A stretch of DNA of 44,607 nt, taken from positions 1 through 44,607 of the forward strand of contig PLJN01000152.1 in the NCBI GenBank assembly GCA_003140235.1, given 5' to 3'. Source of the stretch: Acidobacteriaceae bacterium. GTDB taxonomy: Bacteria > Acidobacteriota > Terriglobia > Terriglobales > Acidobacteriaceae. The notes below the pieces were generated by a model that saw only the letters and a list, made by a program, of their open reading frames with translations, ran no database searches and was not told where the DNA came from. The stretch's first letter is position 1. Each line of letters opens with the position of its first letter. This document shows positions 24,604 to 33,225 of this stretch, one piece after another. The position numbers and the translations under genes are program-made.

Positions 24604-26208
24604 TTACGGTTGAGCCCGCCCCCAGCCGCCGCCGCCGGGTGATTCAATCCGGATGCGCTCGCCTTTCTTCAGGCGCACACTGGTTTTGCCGGGCAGCGTT
24701 TCACGCTGGCCGTTATGGCGAACAACCTCCGTGCGTCCTGCAGCGCCGGCGTTACCGCCATAGAGACCGTAGGGCCCCTGTGAGCGGCGGTCCGCCAGCA
24801 GAGTCACCTCGGCGTCGGCTAGTAGCTCTACTTCGCGAACAATGCCGTCGCCACCCTGGAATTTTCCCGTCCCGCCGCTGCCTTTTCGCATCGAGTACGC
24901 GGTCACGCGCAACGGATACGCATACTCCAGCGCTTCCGCCGGCGTGTTCAGGGAATTAGTCATGTGAGTATGGACGCCGCTTACGCCATCCCGGTCCGGT
25001 CGTGCGCCCATTCCTCCAGCAATGGTTTCGTAGTAGGCAAATGGCGCGCCGGTGCGTTCGTCAATGCCGCCAATCGTCAGATTGTTCATGGTGCCGGACG
25101 ATCCCGCCGGCACGCGATCCGGCAGCGCCTTAGATAACGCGCGCAACAATGTGTCGACCATGCGTTGCGAAGTTTCAACATTGCCGCCAGCCACAGCCGC
25201 CGGCGGCCGGGCGTTCACCACGGTCCCGGCAGGTGCAATCATGCGGATAGGGCGCATCAATCCCGCAGCCGCAGGAACGTCTTCCTGCAGCAGACAGCGG
25301 AAGACGTAAAAGCACGCCGAGAACGCGATGGCCTCGACCGCGTTGATACTGCCGGCTACCTGCGGCGAGCTTCCGGTGAAATCAACCGTGACCATCGGCT
25401 TGCCGGCAGGCGCTGCGCGAAATGTCAGCGTCACAGCAATTCGCACCGGACCTGAGCCGGCGCCGTCATCGTCAAGAAAATCTTCCGCCGCATAGTGCCC
25501 TGCAGGGACTTTGCCCAGAAAAGCCCGCATGAGTTTTTCCGAGTAGTCCTGCAATTCGTCCATCGCGCGCTGCACGCGGGGCAAGCCGTAGCGCTCCACA
25601 ATCTCCCGCAAGCGGACCGCGCCCGTATGGCATGCGGCAATCTGCGCGTTCAAGTCGCCTTCACGCTCTTCCGGCGTGCGGACGTTGCTCAACAGCAGCC
25701 GCAGAATATCTTGTTTGATTTGCCCAGCCTCAATCAGCTTGACCGGAGGAATGCGCACGCCCTCCTGATAAATTTCTGTGCAGATTCCCATGGATCCGGC
25801 GTAGGTCCCGCCCACGTCGGCATGATGGGCGCGTGATGCCACGTAAAACGCAAGCCGCTGGGCTTTTCTACCTTTTAGTTTGTTCTCGAGGAAAACGGGG
25901 GCGACCAGTGTGATGTCCGGCAGATGCGTGCCGCCGCAGAACGGGTCATTCAAAATGGCCACGTCGCCCGGGCCTAACTGCAACGTATCAATGGCCGCAC
26001 GCACCGACATGGGCATGGACCCCAGATGCACCGGCATGTGGTCGCCCATGGCCACGACTTCCCCTTGGGCGTCAAATACAGCACAGGAGTAGTCCCGCCG
26101 CTCTTTGATATTGGGAGAAAACGCAGTGCGGCGCAGGGCCGCGCCCATTTCTTCGGCTATCGAGTGAAACAGGCTTTTGAAGATTTCGAGCTCGACCGGA
26201 TCGCGCAT
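24604..26208 (-). CDS. Hydantoinase B / oxoprolinase subunit (HyuB-like)
   Basis: A 534-residue HyuB-family subunit; with HyuA these enzymes open 5-membered cyclic amides such as hydantoins, 5-oxoproline or acetone-carboxylase-type substrates using ATP. The start MRDPVELEIFKSLFHSIAEE at 26208 matches the family, and further upstream codons fall in intergenic repeats. Visible blocks are SPNIKERRDYSCAVFD, ILNDPFCGGTHLPDI, AGGNVETSQR and the end ESPGGGGWG. No hyuA is next to it: the upstream gene is a divergent serine hydrolase. The substrate is unknown. Confidence 0.92.
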   Translation of the reverse strand: MRDPVELEIFKSLFHSIAEEMGAALRRTAFSPNIKERRDYSCAVFDAQGEVVAMGDHMPVHLGSMPMSVRAAIDTLQLGPGDVAILNDPFCGGTHLPDITLVAPVFLENKLKGRKAQRLAFYVASRAHHADVGGTYAGSMGICTEIYQEGVRIPPVKLIEAGQIKQDILRLLLSNVRTPEEREGDLNAQIAACHTGAVRLREIVERYGLPRVQRAMDELQDYSEKLMRAFLGKVPAGHYAAEDFLDDDGAGSGPVRIAVTLTFRAAPAGKPMVTVDFTGSSPQVAGSINAVEAIAFSACFYVFRCLLQEDVPAAAGLMRPIRMIAPAGTVVNARPPAAVAGGNVETSQRMVDTLLRALSKALPDRVPAGSSGTMNNLTIGGIDERTGAPFAYYETIAGGMGARPDRDGVSGVHTHMTNSLNTPAEALEYAYPLRVTAYSMRKGSGGTGKFQGGDGIVREVELLADAEVTLLADRRSQGPYGLYGGNAGAAGRTEVVRHNGQRETLPGKTSVRLKKGERIRIESPGGGGWGRAQP

Positions 26209-26221
26209 GGAAAATGATTGT

Positions 26222-26304
26222 AATGGAAAGCAATTAGCAAATAGCAATTGGCAATTAGAGCAGGACCAAGCTAACCGCAAAGGTCGCAAAGGACCAAAGG
26301 AAAA
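26222..26304. repeat. Short simple intergenic repeats
   Basis: Imperfect repeats of GCAATTAGCAAATAGCAATT type (26230-26260) are followed by two CGCAAAGG units (26277-26292). They lie between the divergent HyuB and serine hydrolase genes and resemble dispersed repeats common in soil bacteria. No spacer structure is present. Confidence 0.4.
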
Positions 26305-26387
26305 CTGATTTACCACGAATTGCCACCAGAGCCAGGCCGACCCGCCCGCCGGGTTATAGAATGGATGGTCGTTCCGATTGGAGACCG

Positions 26388-27791
26388 ATGAAACGCCTTT
26401 TACTGATTGCGCTTTTCTTCCTTGGTCCGCTGATGTTCGCCCAGTCGACCTCGCCCAAGCCGGCGCCTGCGGCCGCTGCTTCCCAAGCAGAAGACGTACG
26501 CAAGATCCTGACGGAGCGCGTAGATCTATACAAAAAATCGGTGGGCATAGTGGTTGGGACCATCGGTCCACAGGGCAGCAAGATTTACAGCTACGGCAAG
26601 CTGGCCGACGATTCGTCCGCGGTGCTTGACGGTGATACGGTCTATGAGATCGGGTCCATGACCAAGGTATTCACGTCCCTGCTGCTGGCCGACATGGTGC
26701 AGCGCGGCGAAGTGAAGCTGGACGATCCCGTTTCCAAATATCTCCCTGCGTCCGTGAAAATGCCGGAGCGCAACGGGCGCAAGATCACGCTGCTCGACTT
26801 GGCCACGCATACCTCCGGGCTGCCGAGCATGCCGAGCAACTTGAAGCCCAAGGACCGGCTCAATCTTTTCGCCGACTACACGGTAGAGCAGATGTACGCG
26901 TTTCTCTCCGGCTACGAGCTGCCGCGCGACATCGGCAGCAAGTATGAGTACTCCAACCTGGGAGTGGGTCTGCTGGGACACGTGCTGGCCCTGCGCGCCG
27001 GCATGGATTACGAGAAACTGGTGCAGACCCGGATTCTGGGGCCGCTCAAGATGACCAGCACGGCCATCACGCTCACGCCGGAGATGCGCAGCCACCTGGC
27101 GCACGGCCACAACGCCGCGCTCTCTCCCGTGCCCAACTGGGACCTCCCGACACTGGCGGGCGCGGGCGCGTTGCGCTCCACCGCCAACGATATGCTGAAG
27201 TTCCTGGCGGCCAATATCGGACTGACGCAGACCCCGCTGGCGTCGGCGATGAAATCCATGCTCGACGTGCGCAAGCCCACCGGTGTCCCCAACCTGGAAA
27301 TCGCGCTGGCCTGGCACATTCTTATCAAGGAGGGTGACCAGATCATCTGGCACAACGGGGGCACCGGCGGATATCACTCATTCATGGGCTTTGATCTCAA
27401 GACGCGCACCGGGGTGGTGGTGCTCTCCAATTCGATCAATGACATTGACGACATCGGCCCGCACCTGCTGGATTCGAGTTACCCGCTGGCCAAGCCGAGT
27501 GTCCCCAGGGAGCACCATGAGGCGAAGGTCGATCCCAAAACATTTGACGCTTACATAGGGCACTACGAGTTACAGCCGGGCGCTATTGCCGAGGTAAAGC
27601 GCCAGGGCGATGCCCTGTTCATCCAGGTCACCGGCCAGCCGCAACTTCAGCTCTTTCCCGAAAGCGAAACCGAGTTCTTCCTCAAAGTCGTGGACGCGCA
27701 ACTGACGTTTGTAAAAGGACCTGACGGCAAGGTGACCAGCTTTGTGCTCCACCAGGCTGGATTCGACCTCCCCGCTAAGAAGACAGATTGA
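26388..27791 (+). CDS. Serine hydrolase (class C beta-lactamase / PBP4* family)
   Basis: A 467-residue secreted protein. The ATG at 26388 has GGAG 4 nt upstream and opens a signal peptide (LLLIALFFLGPLMFAQ). The three active-site elements are present: Ser-x-x-Lys in GSMTKVFTS, Tyr-x-Asn in YEYSNLG, and HNGGTGG in place of KTG. Residues beyond about 370 form a C-terminal lipocalin-like DUF3471-type domain (VDPKTFDAYIGHYEL). It may be a peptidase or esterase, and real beta-lactam resistance cannot be assumed. It starts a unit with the VWFA protein 61 nt downstream. Confidence 0.9.
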   Translation: MKRLLLIALFFLGPLMFAQSTSPKPAPAAAASQAEDVRKILTERVDLYKKSVGIVVGTIGPQGSKIYSYGKLADDSSAVLDGDTVYEIGSMTKVFTSLLLADMVQRGEVKLDDPVSKYLPASVKMPERNGRKITLLDLATHTSGLPSMPSNLKPKDRLNLFADYTVEQMYAFLSGYELPRDIGSKYEYSNLGVGLLGHVLALRAGMDYEKLVQTRILGPLKMTSTAITLTPEMRSHLAHGHNAALSPVPNWDLPTLAGAGALRSTANDMLKFLAANIGLTQTPLASAMKSMLDVRKPTGVPNLEIALAWHILIKEGDQIIWHNGGTGGYHSFMGFDLKTRTGVVVLSNSINDIDDIGPHLLDSSYPLAKPSVPREHHEAKVDPKTFDAYIGHYELQPGAIAEVKRQGDALFIQVTGQPQLQLFPESETEFFLKVVDAQLTFVKGPDGKVTSFVLHQAGFDLPAKKTD

Positions 27792-27852
27792 GCCGTATCC
27801 GGCGCACACAAGGCTTGGTATGATGGCCTCCTCCGCGAGGAAGGGGCTATTC

Positions 27853-29538
27853 ATGGCCGTAAATCGCTCTCCGTTTCGCCTGGCATTTTGCATTTCTTTT
27901 TTGCTACTTCTGTCCGTCAGCGCAACTTCACAACAGGACCAGCCCCCCGCAGATGGAACGCGCGGCGTGGTGAAGAGCGCCACCCGTCTGGTGGTAGTGG
28001 ATGTGGTGGCCACGGACAGAAAAGGCCAGCCGGTGCTGGGCCTGAAGGCGGAAGACTTCATAGTGTCGGAAGATGGCCGGCCGCAGAAAATCAGCGATTT
28101 CAGCTGGCAACAACCCGGCGTGGTTCCCATTGCGACGGCCGCGTTACCGCCCAACGTTGTGACCAATGTGCCGCGATTCAAAGCCACCAGCCTGAACGTG
28201 CTCCTGCTGGATGCAATCAACGGCGAATTCTCCAGCCATGCGTATGCTCAGGACCGGCTGATTAAATTTCTGGAAAGCAACCCGACGGTCCAGCCGACTG
28301 CGATTTATGTGTTGGAAGTGCAGAAGCTCACCATGCTGCACGATTTCACTACCGATACCGTGGCGCTCAAGAACACGCTGGCCACGTTCCGGCCGGCGGG
28401 CACGGCCCGGATGTCGCAGGTGGATGCTGCGGCTTCGTCTTTTGTCAGCCGGGGAGCTTTCCACACCGACGAACACACCATTGAAGCTACTCTGCGCGCC
28501 CTCAATTCACTGGCCCAGGTCCTGGCGGGATATCCCGGACGCAAGAACCTGATTTGGGTATCAGAAGCCTTTCCAGTCAACCTGCTGGCGGAGGGGGCAC
28601 CGATGGGTGGAGTCAATTTGAATTCGTCTATGTTTACCCACTCTGCCCCTGCAACCCCGTCACTCAACTCCGAAGTAAATGTGGCGGCACAAAAGACCAA
28701 CGAGACCCAGGAGGCCCAGGTGATCGGGATGGGTCCGGACAACGTGATGCCGGGATCGGGCCGTGGTTTCATCGCTGAGCTAGCGCGCATTGCTAACGCT
28801 CTGATGAACGCTCATGTTGCTCTTTACCCGATTGACGCCGCAGGGCTGGGCCAGGCGGACCACCTGTCTTCGCAAAACAACATGAAAGCTCTGGCGGAGC
28901 GTACAGGCGGCAAGTCGTATTACAACAGCAACAACATCGACCTTGGCGTCCGCACCAGCATTGACGATGGTTCCACCTATTACGCCCTCACTTATTATCC
29001 TGACAACAAGAATTGGAATGGCGCGTTCCGTAACATCCAGGTCACGACCAGCCATCCGGGCGTCCAGCTCCGTTTTCGGCTCGGCTACTATGCGCTGGAT
29101 CCCGATAGCGCCGCCAATAAAGACATGAAGAAGGTAGTGCAGGACATCGGGGTGGCGATGAGTTCTGATACACCCACGACCAGCGGCGTGCTCTTCCAGG
29201 CTACGGTAATGCCCTCCAAGGGCGATGGCAAGGTCACAGTCAATTTTTCGATTGATCCGCACACAGTCGCGTTTGAGCAAAAAGAGGACGGGATGGCGCA
29301 TGCCGCTGTGGCCTGCTCGGTCTTTGCTTACCCGGATAAAGGCAAGCCGATCATGACCGAGGGGACCAACTCCGTGGTGGCGCTGAAGCCGGAAAAGCTC
29401 GCGCAAGCCATGCAGTCACGTTTTCCGTGTACCCAAGTTGTTAGCTTGAAGAGCGGACACTACACGTTGCGCCTGGGCGTGATTGACCGTAACACTAACT
29501 TGATAGGAACGGCCATTATCCAGACGACTGTGCCGTAG
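27853..29538 (+). CDS. Secreted VWFA-related acidobacterial domain protein
   Basis: A 561-residue exported protein. The ATG at 27853 follows GAGGAAGGGG and gives a signal peptide (AFCISFLLLLSVSATSQQ). The mature start, LVVVDVVATDRKGQPVLGLK followed by AEDFIVSEDGRPQKI, is the hallmark of the TIGR03436 VWFA-related family that is expanded in Acidobacteria. The VWA core has LNVLLLDAINGEFSS in place of a classical DxSxS metal site. Its role is unknown; protein binding at the cell surface or periplasm is a guess. It is likely co-transcribed with the serine hydrolase and ends 6 nt from the convergent tdk. Confidence 0.9.
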   Translation: MAVNRSPFRLAFCISFLLLLSVSATSQQDQPPADGTRGVVKSATRLVVVDVVATDRKGQPVLGLKAEDFIVSEDGRPQKISDFSWQQPGVVPIATAALPPNVVTNVPRFKATSLNVLLLDAINGEFSSHAYAQDRLIKFLESNPTVQPTAIYVLEVQKLTMLHDFTTDTVALKNTLATFRPAGTARMSQVDAAASSFVSRGAFHTDEHTIEATLRALNSLAQVLAGYPGRKNLIWVSEAFPVNLLAEGAPMGGVNLNSSMFTHSAPATPSLNSEVNVAAQKTNETQEAQVIGMGPDNVMPGSGRGFIAELARIANALMNAHVALYPIDAAGLGQADHLSSQNNMKALAERTGGKSYYNSNNIDLGVRTSIDDGSTYYALTYYPDNKNWNGAFRNIQVTTSHPGVQLRFRLGYYALDPDSAANKDMKKVVQDIGVAMSSDTPTTSGVLFQATVMPSKGDGKVTVNFSIDPHTVAFEQKEDGMAHAAVACSVFAYPDKGKPIMTEGTNSVVALKPEKLAQAMQSRFPCTQVVSLKSGHYTLRLGVIDRNTNLIGTAIIQTTVP

Positions 29539-29544
29539 GGTTGC

Positions 29545-30171
29545 CTACTTCGCCCCGGCGCTCACGGCTTCCGCTTTTTTCTGGACTTCGTTTTTCTGAA
29601 CTTCCTCTGCCGCCAGGTTGGGTTCAAAGCAGCGACGGCAGCGCGCTTCATACATTCCCGCCGCGCCTACTACGATGAGGTCTTCACTCGCGATCAAGCG
29701 CTGCGTGTGCTTGGCCGGATTACCGCACTGCATGCAGATGGCTAGCGCTTTGGTGATCTCGTCGGCCACGGCCAGCAATTCCGGCATGGGATGAAACGGC
29801 CGTCCCAGGTAATCCGTGTCCAAGCCGGCGATGATAATGCGTTTGCCCATGTCCGCCAGCCGTACCACCAGCGGCACAATGGCTTCACCCAGAAACTGGG
29901 CTTCATCCACGCCGATCACTTCCGTGCGCAGGTCAAGTTTGGCTTCCATTTCCGCAGCTGTGTTGACGGCTTCCGAGCGGATCCGCGTATCGTCATGGGA
30001 AACGATGTGATCGGCCGAATATCTGTGATCAAGGATGGGTTTGAAGATCTGCACGCGCTGGCGGGCAATCTCCGCGCGACGCAATCGGCGGATCAGCTCT
30101 TCGCTCTTGCCGCTGAACATGGGACCGCAGACCACTTCGATCCAGCCGAGATTTCCCCGCATTGCGTTCAT
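29545..30171 (-). CDS. tdk: Thymidine kinase (type II)
   Basis: Phosphorylates thymidine and deoxyuridine in nucleoside salvage. The 208-residue sequence has the P-loop [11 protein letters not shown], the Walker B-like [10 protein letters not shown], the lasso region [11 protein letters not shown] and a zinc site ([14 protein letters not shown], then CRRCF). The C-terminus is a short Lys/Glu/Ala tail. The ATG follows the stop of the upstream gene directly (TAAATG), so the two are translated together. Confidence 0.95.
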   Translation of the reverse strand: MNAMRGNLGWIEVVCGPMFSGKSEELIRRLRRAEIARQRVQIFKPILDHRYSADHIVSHDDTRIRSEAVNTAAEMEAKLDLRTEVIGVDEAQFLGEAIVPLVVRLADMGKRIIIAGLDTDYLGRPFHPMPELLAVADEITKALAICMQCGNPAKHTQRLIASEDLIVVGAAGMYEARCRRCFEPNLAAEEVQKNEVQKKAEAVSAGAK

Positions 30172-30657
30172 TTACGCGCTCTCCTGTTTGGCCATTTCCC
30201 CGGCGAGGCTGCGGCCGGCAAACTTACGAAAGTCTTCAAAATCGGTGAACACTTCAGCCGCGCATCCCAGGAGCCAGCCGCTGATCTCTTCCACCGGCAT
30301 GCCGCAGATCAGATATACAGGGATTCCCAGCCGGTGAGCAAACGTCAACTCGCCTTGCGTGCCGGCGCCGCGTCCTGCGTAACGGTCCCAATAGCAAATG
30401 ACGGCGTCGCACTGCTGCTCGATCCGGTCCAGATCATACGCAATGATCTTGCGTATCGTCTGCTGGAAACGCGGCAAGTCGCTTTTTTTCCAGGAACGAA
30501 ATTCGCGGACTTCCGTGTCTGTCAGGTTTTTCTGCTCGTCTTCCGCCGGATCATAAACGCTGTGCCCCAAAGATTTCAGCAGCGGCGTAACTTCCGCGCG
30601 CCAGCCTTTACCCAGGTCCGGAGAATACTCGATGGAGCCCGCAAGATAGAACAACAT
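30172..30657 (-). CDS. Nucleoside 2-deoxyribosyltransferase-like protein
   Basis: About 161 residues. The start MLFYLAGSIEYSPDLGKGWR and the segment GTQGELTFAHRLGIPVYLI resemble the nucleoside 2-deoxyribosyltransferase fold, where the Glu in GELTFA would be the nucleophile; DAVICYWDRYAGRGAG would line the site. These enzymes swap bases on deoxynucleosides or hydrolyse them. The direct stop-start junction with tdk supports a deoxynucleoside role. The start is uncertain: ATG 30657 fits the fold, while TTG 30699 would add 14 residues. The family assignment is from motif memory. Confidence 0.65.
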   Translation of the reverse strand: MLFYLAGSIEYSPDLGKGWRAEVTPLLKSLGHSVYDPAEDEQKNLTDTEVREFRSWKKSDLPRFQQTIRKIIAYDLDRIEQQCDAVICYWDRYAGRGAGTQGELTFAHRLGIPVYLICGMPVEEISGWLLGCAAEVFTDFEDFRKFAGRSLAGEMAKQESA

Positions 30658-30922
30658 TGACGTGTGTTGAATTGTCAGCGATTCATCCAGTCGCGTCAAC
30701 GCATATTTCGGTGAGTTTAGGGCGAGTTTTCCTCAGTTCTTGCACAGGTTCCGCTGCCCCTTCCCAAAACCCTTTCCGGGGCCGATAATATCCGTTTTAA
30801 CCAACTGGTAACAATTCCTACTGGAGCCCGGGACCCTCTTGACCAAACACTAGGAAACGGAAATCGGGCGGTACAATCGCCCCGTGCAAGAACATGGCTC
30901 CACGCGTGTTAAGGAGGCTAGC

Positions 30923-33031
30923 TTGAAAGTTTACGAAGGCAAGGACATACGCAATCTGGTCATTATGGGGCATTCCCATTCGGGAAAAACTTCTCTGGTT
31001 GCAGCCATGCTGTACACCGCCGGCGTCACACCCAAACTGGGACGCGTGGACGACGGCACCACCGTCACCGACTACGACGAAGAAGAAATTGACCGCCAGA
31101 TGACCGTCTCCACCGGCATTGCCTCCGCCGAGTGGCGCAACGTCAAGATCAACCTGCTGGACACGCCCGGCTTCACCATGTTCGCGCATGAAGCCAAGAT
31201 CGCCATGCTCGCAGCGGAAGCGGCGGTGGTGGTGGTCGACGGCGTTTCCGGTGTGGAAGTCGTGACCGAAAAAGTCTGGCAGTACGCCGAAGAGATCGAG
31301 CTGCCGCGGGTGATCGTGGTCAACCGCATGGACCGCGAGCGCGCCAATTATGAGACCGCGCTCGAAAGCCTGCGCAACGCCTTCGGCCGCCAGGTTACGC
31401 CGGTGCAGATTCCCATCGGCAGCGAGAAGAACCTGAAGGGTGTGGTGGACCTGGTCAACATGAAGGCCTACACCTACGACATCGGCGGTACCGGCAAAGG
31501 AAACGAAGGCCCCATTCCCGCCGACCTGGAAGCCGTCTGTAAAGATGCTCATGAAAAGCTGGTGGAACTGATTGCCGAAGGCAAAGACGAGCTGATGCAG
31601 GAATACTTCGACAACGGAACGATCATCGAAGAACACCTGATCACGGCCCTGCATGAGGCCATCCGCGATGACAAGATTTTTCCTGTGGTCTTCGCTTCCG
31701 GACTGGGCGTGATCGGTACCGACCATCTGCTCGACTTCATTGTGGATTATTGCCCAACAGCGGCCGAGCACCGCGCCGTCCAAGCCGCACCCGAGGCGGC
31801 AGGAAATGGCCACGCCGCCGAGCGGAAAGTTTCCGACTCGGAACCAATTTCTCTTTATGTGTTTAAGACTGCCAACGATCCCTTCTCCGGACGCATCAGC
31901 TACTTCAAAGTCTTTTCTGGTGTAGTGAAGAACGACGCAACGTTGCTCGACTTCACTCGCCGGACGCAGGAAAAGCTTTCGCATCTTTCAACTCCGCAGG
32001 GTAAGAGCCTGGTGCCGGTGCCCGAGTTGCACGCCGGAGACATCGGCGCGATAGCCAAGCTGAGGGAAACTCTCACCGGCGACACGCTGGGCGACAAGTC
32101 AAATCCAATCGAATATCCGGGCGTAAAGCTGCCCGAGCCCGCCATCACGTTCGCTATCGAGCCCAAAAGCCGCAATGATGAAGACAAGCTCTCCAGCGGC
32201 CTGCACAAGCTGATGGAAGAAGACCCCATGGTGCGCTTCTTCCGCGACTCGCAGACCAAGGAATTTCTCATCGCCGGCACCGGCCAGCAGCATATTGAAG
32301 TCATTGTTTCCAAGCTGAAAAAGCGCTATCACACGGAAGTTGTCTTGAAAGCGCCGAAAGTCCCGTACCGCGAAACCATCCGCGGCAAAGCCGACGTTCA
32401 GGGACGCCACAAAAAGCAGAGCGGCGGCCACGGCCAGTACGGCGATTGCAAGATCAAGATGGAGCCACTGGAGCGCGGCAAGAATTTTGAATTTGTGAAC
32501 GATATTTTCGGCGGGTCGATTCCCAAAAACTTTATTCCAGCGGTAGAAAAGGGAATCGTTGAGACTGCGGCGCGCGGATATCTGGCCGGCTTTCCGGTCG
32601 TGGATTTTCGCGTGATCCTGTATGACGGCAGCTACCACGACGTGGACTCGAACGAAATGTCATTCAAAATGGCCGGCCGCATCGCGTTCAAGAAAGCCAT
32701 GGAGCAGGCCAAACCGGCGCTGCTCGAACCGATCATGCACGTAGAAATCACCATTCCCGACGAGTTTGCCGGCAGCATCATGGGCGACCTCAACTCGCGC
32801 CGCGGACGTATCCAGGGCATGGACAACAAGGCCGGTAAGACCATCGTGAAAGCCGAATGTCCCATGTCGGAAATGCTGACCTATGGCGCTGACCTTACGT
32901 CCATGACGCAAGGGCGTGGCAGCTTCAGCATGGAAATGGCCCACTACGATTTCGTGCCCGCCATTGCGCAGGAAAAAATCATCACCCAGTACAAGGCCTC
33001 GCGTGGTGAGGTGGTTGAGGAAGAGGAGTAG
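30923..33031 (+). CDS. fusA: Elongation factor G-like translational GTPase (variant)
   Basis: A 702-residue five-domain EF-G. The TTG at 30923 is chosen because a perfect AAGGAGG lies 5 nt upstream; a GTG at 30884 is less likely. The G1 motif is GHSHSGKT (residues 16-23), G3 is DTPGF (80-84) and G4 is NRMD. Later domains are typical (KSGGHGQYGDCKI-like domain IV; IMGDLNSRRGRIQGM in domain V). The usual catalytic His after DTPG is Phe here, as in divergent EF-G2-type paralogues where it is also replaced. It probably translocates or recycles ribosomes, but it need not be the main EF-G. A possible -10, TACAAT, is at 30872. Confidence 0.92.
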   Translation: MKVYEGKDIRNLVIMGHSHSGKTSLVAAMLYTAGVTPKLGRVDDGTTVTDYDEEEIDRQMTVSTGIASAEWRNVKINLLDTPGFTMFAHEAKIAMLAAEAAVVVVDGVSGVEVVTEKVWQYAEEIELPRVIVVNRMDRERANYETALESLRNAFGRQVTPVQIPIGSEKNLKGVVDLVNMKAYTYDIGGTGKGNEGPIPADLEAVCKDAHEKLVELIAEGKDELMQEYFDNGTIIEEHLITALHEAIRDDKIFPVVFASGLGVIGTDHLLDFIVDYCPTAAEHRAVQAAPEAAGNGHAAERKVSDSEPISLYVFKTANDPFSGRISYFKVFSGVVKNDATLLDFTRRTQEKLSHLSTPQGKSLVPVPELHAGDIGAIAKLRETLTGDTLGDKSNPIEYPGVKLPEPAITFAIEPKSRNDEDKLSSGLHKLMEEDPMVRFFRDSQTKEFLIAGTGQQHIEVIVSKLKKRYHTEVVLKAPKVPYRETIRGKADVQGRHKKQSGGHGQYGDCKIKMEPLERGKNFEFVNDIFGGSIPKNFIPAVEKGIVETAARGYLAGFPVVDFRVILYDGSYHDVDSNEMSFKMAGRIAFKKAMEQAKPALLEPIMHVEITIPDEFAGSIMGDLNSRRGRIQGMDNKAGKTIVKAECPMSEMLTYGADLTSMTQGRGSFSMEMAHYDFVPAIAQEKIITQYKASRGEVVEEEE

Positions 33032-33066
33032 TGCTTTTCACATCCCGATCCCGCAAAGCGTTTTTG

Positions 33067-33213
33067 TCCCGAGCGTACGCGAGGGAACCCTATAGCCACC
33101 ATGACGCGAGAGAACGAGCAACATAGCCTTCAGTGGATGGCGTTACCGCGAGGCGCAGGCGTACTCAACCTATACAGTATTTAACCGATAGGGATCCCTC
33201 GCTACGCTCGGGA
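33067..33213. repeat. Inverted-repeat element, copy B of the CGAGCGTAGCGAG family
   Basis: The left arm (33067-33094) contains CCCGAGCGTACGCGAGGG, then AACCCTATA. The right arm (33186-33213) is the complement of CCCGAGCGTAGCGAGGG, then ATCCCTATCG. The arms differ by a one-base insertion in the left arm and a few substitutions. The roughly 90-bp centre has no gene. It lies between the convergent EF-G and ADOP genes, 12 nt from the ADOP stop. Confidence 0.78.
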
Positions 33214-33225
33214 TATAAAAAACGC

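Noticed and set aside
24604-26571. 655-residue version of HyuB starting at 26571
   Set aside because: The extra 121 residues are translated intergenic repeats and overlap the serine hydrolase; the family start is at 26208.
30839-30877. TTGACC and TACAAT as a promoter pair before the EF-G gene
   Set aside because: The spacer is 27 nt, too long for sigma-70. TACAAT alone may still be a -10.
30818-31984. 388-codon open frame opposite the EF-G gene
   Set aside because: Shadow of a strongly conserved gene; composition (His/Val/Phe-rich) is typical of antisense frames.
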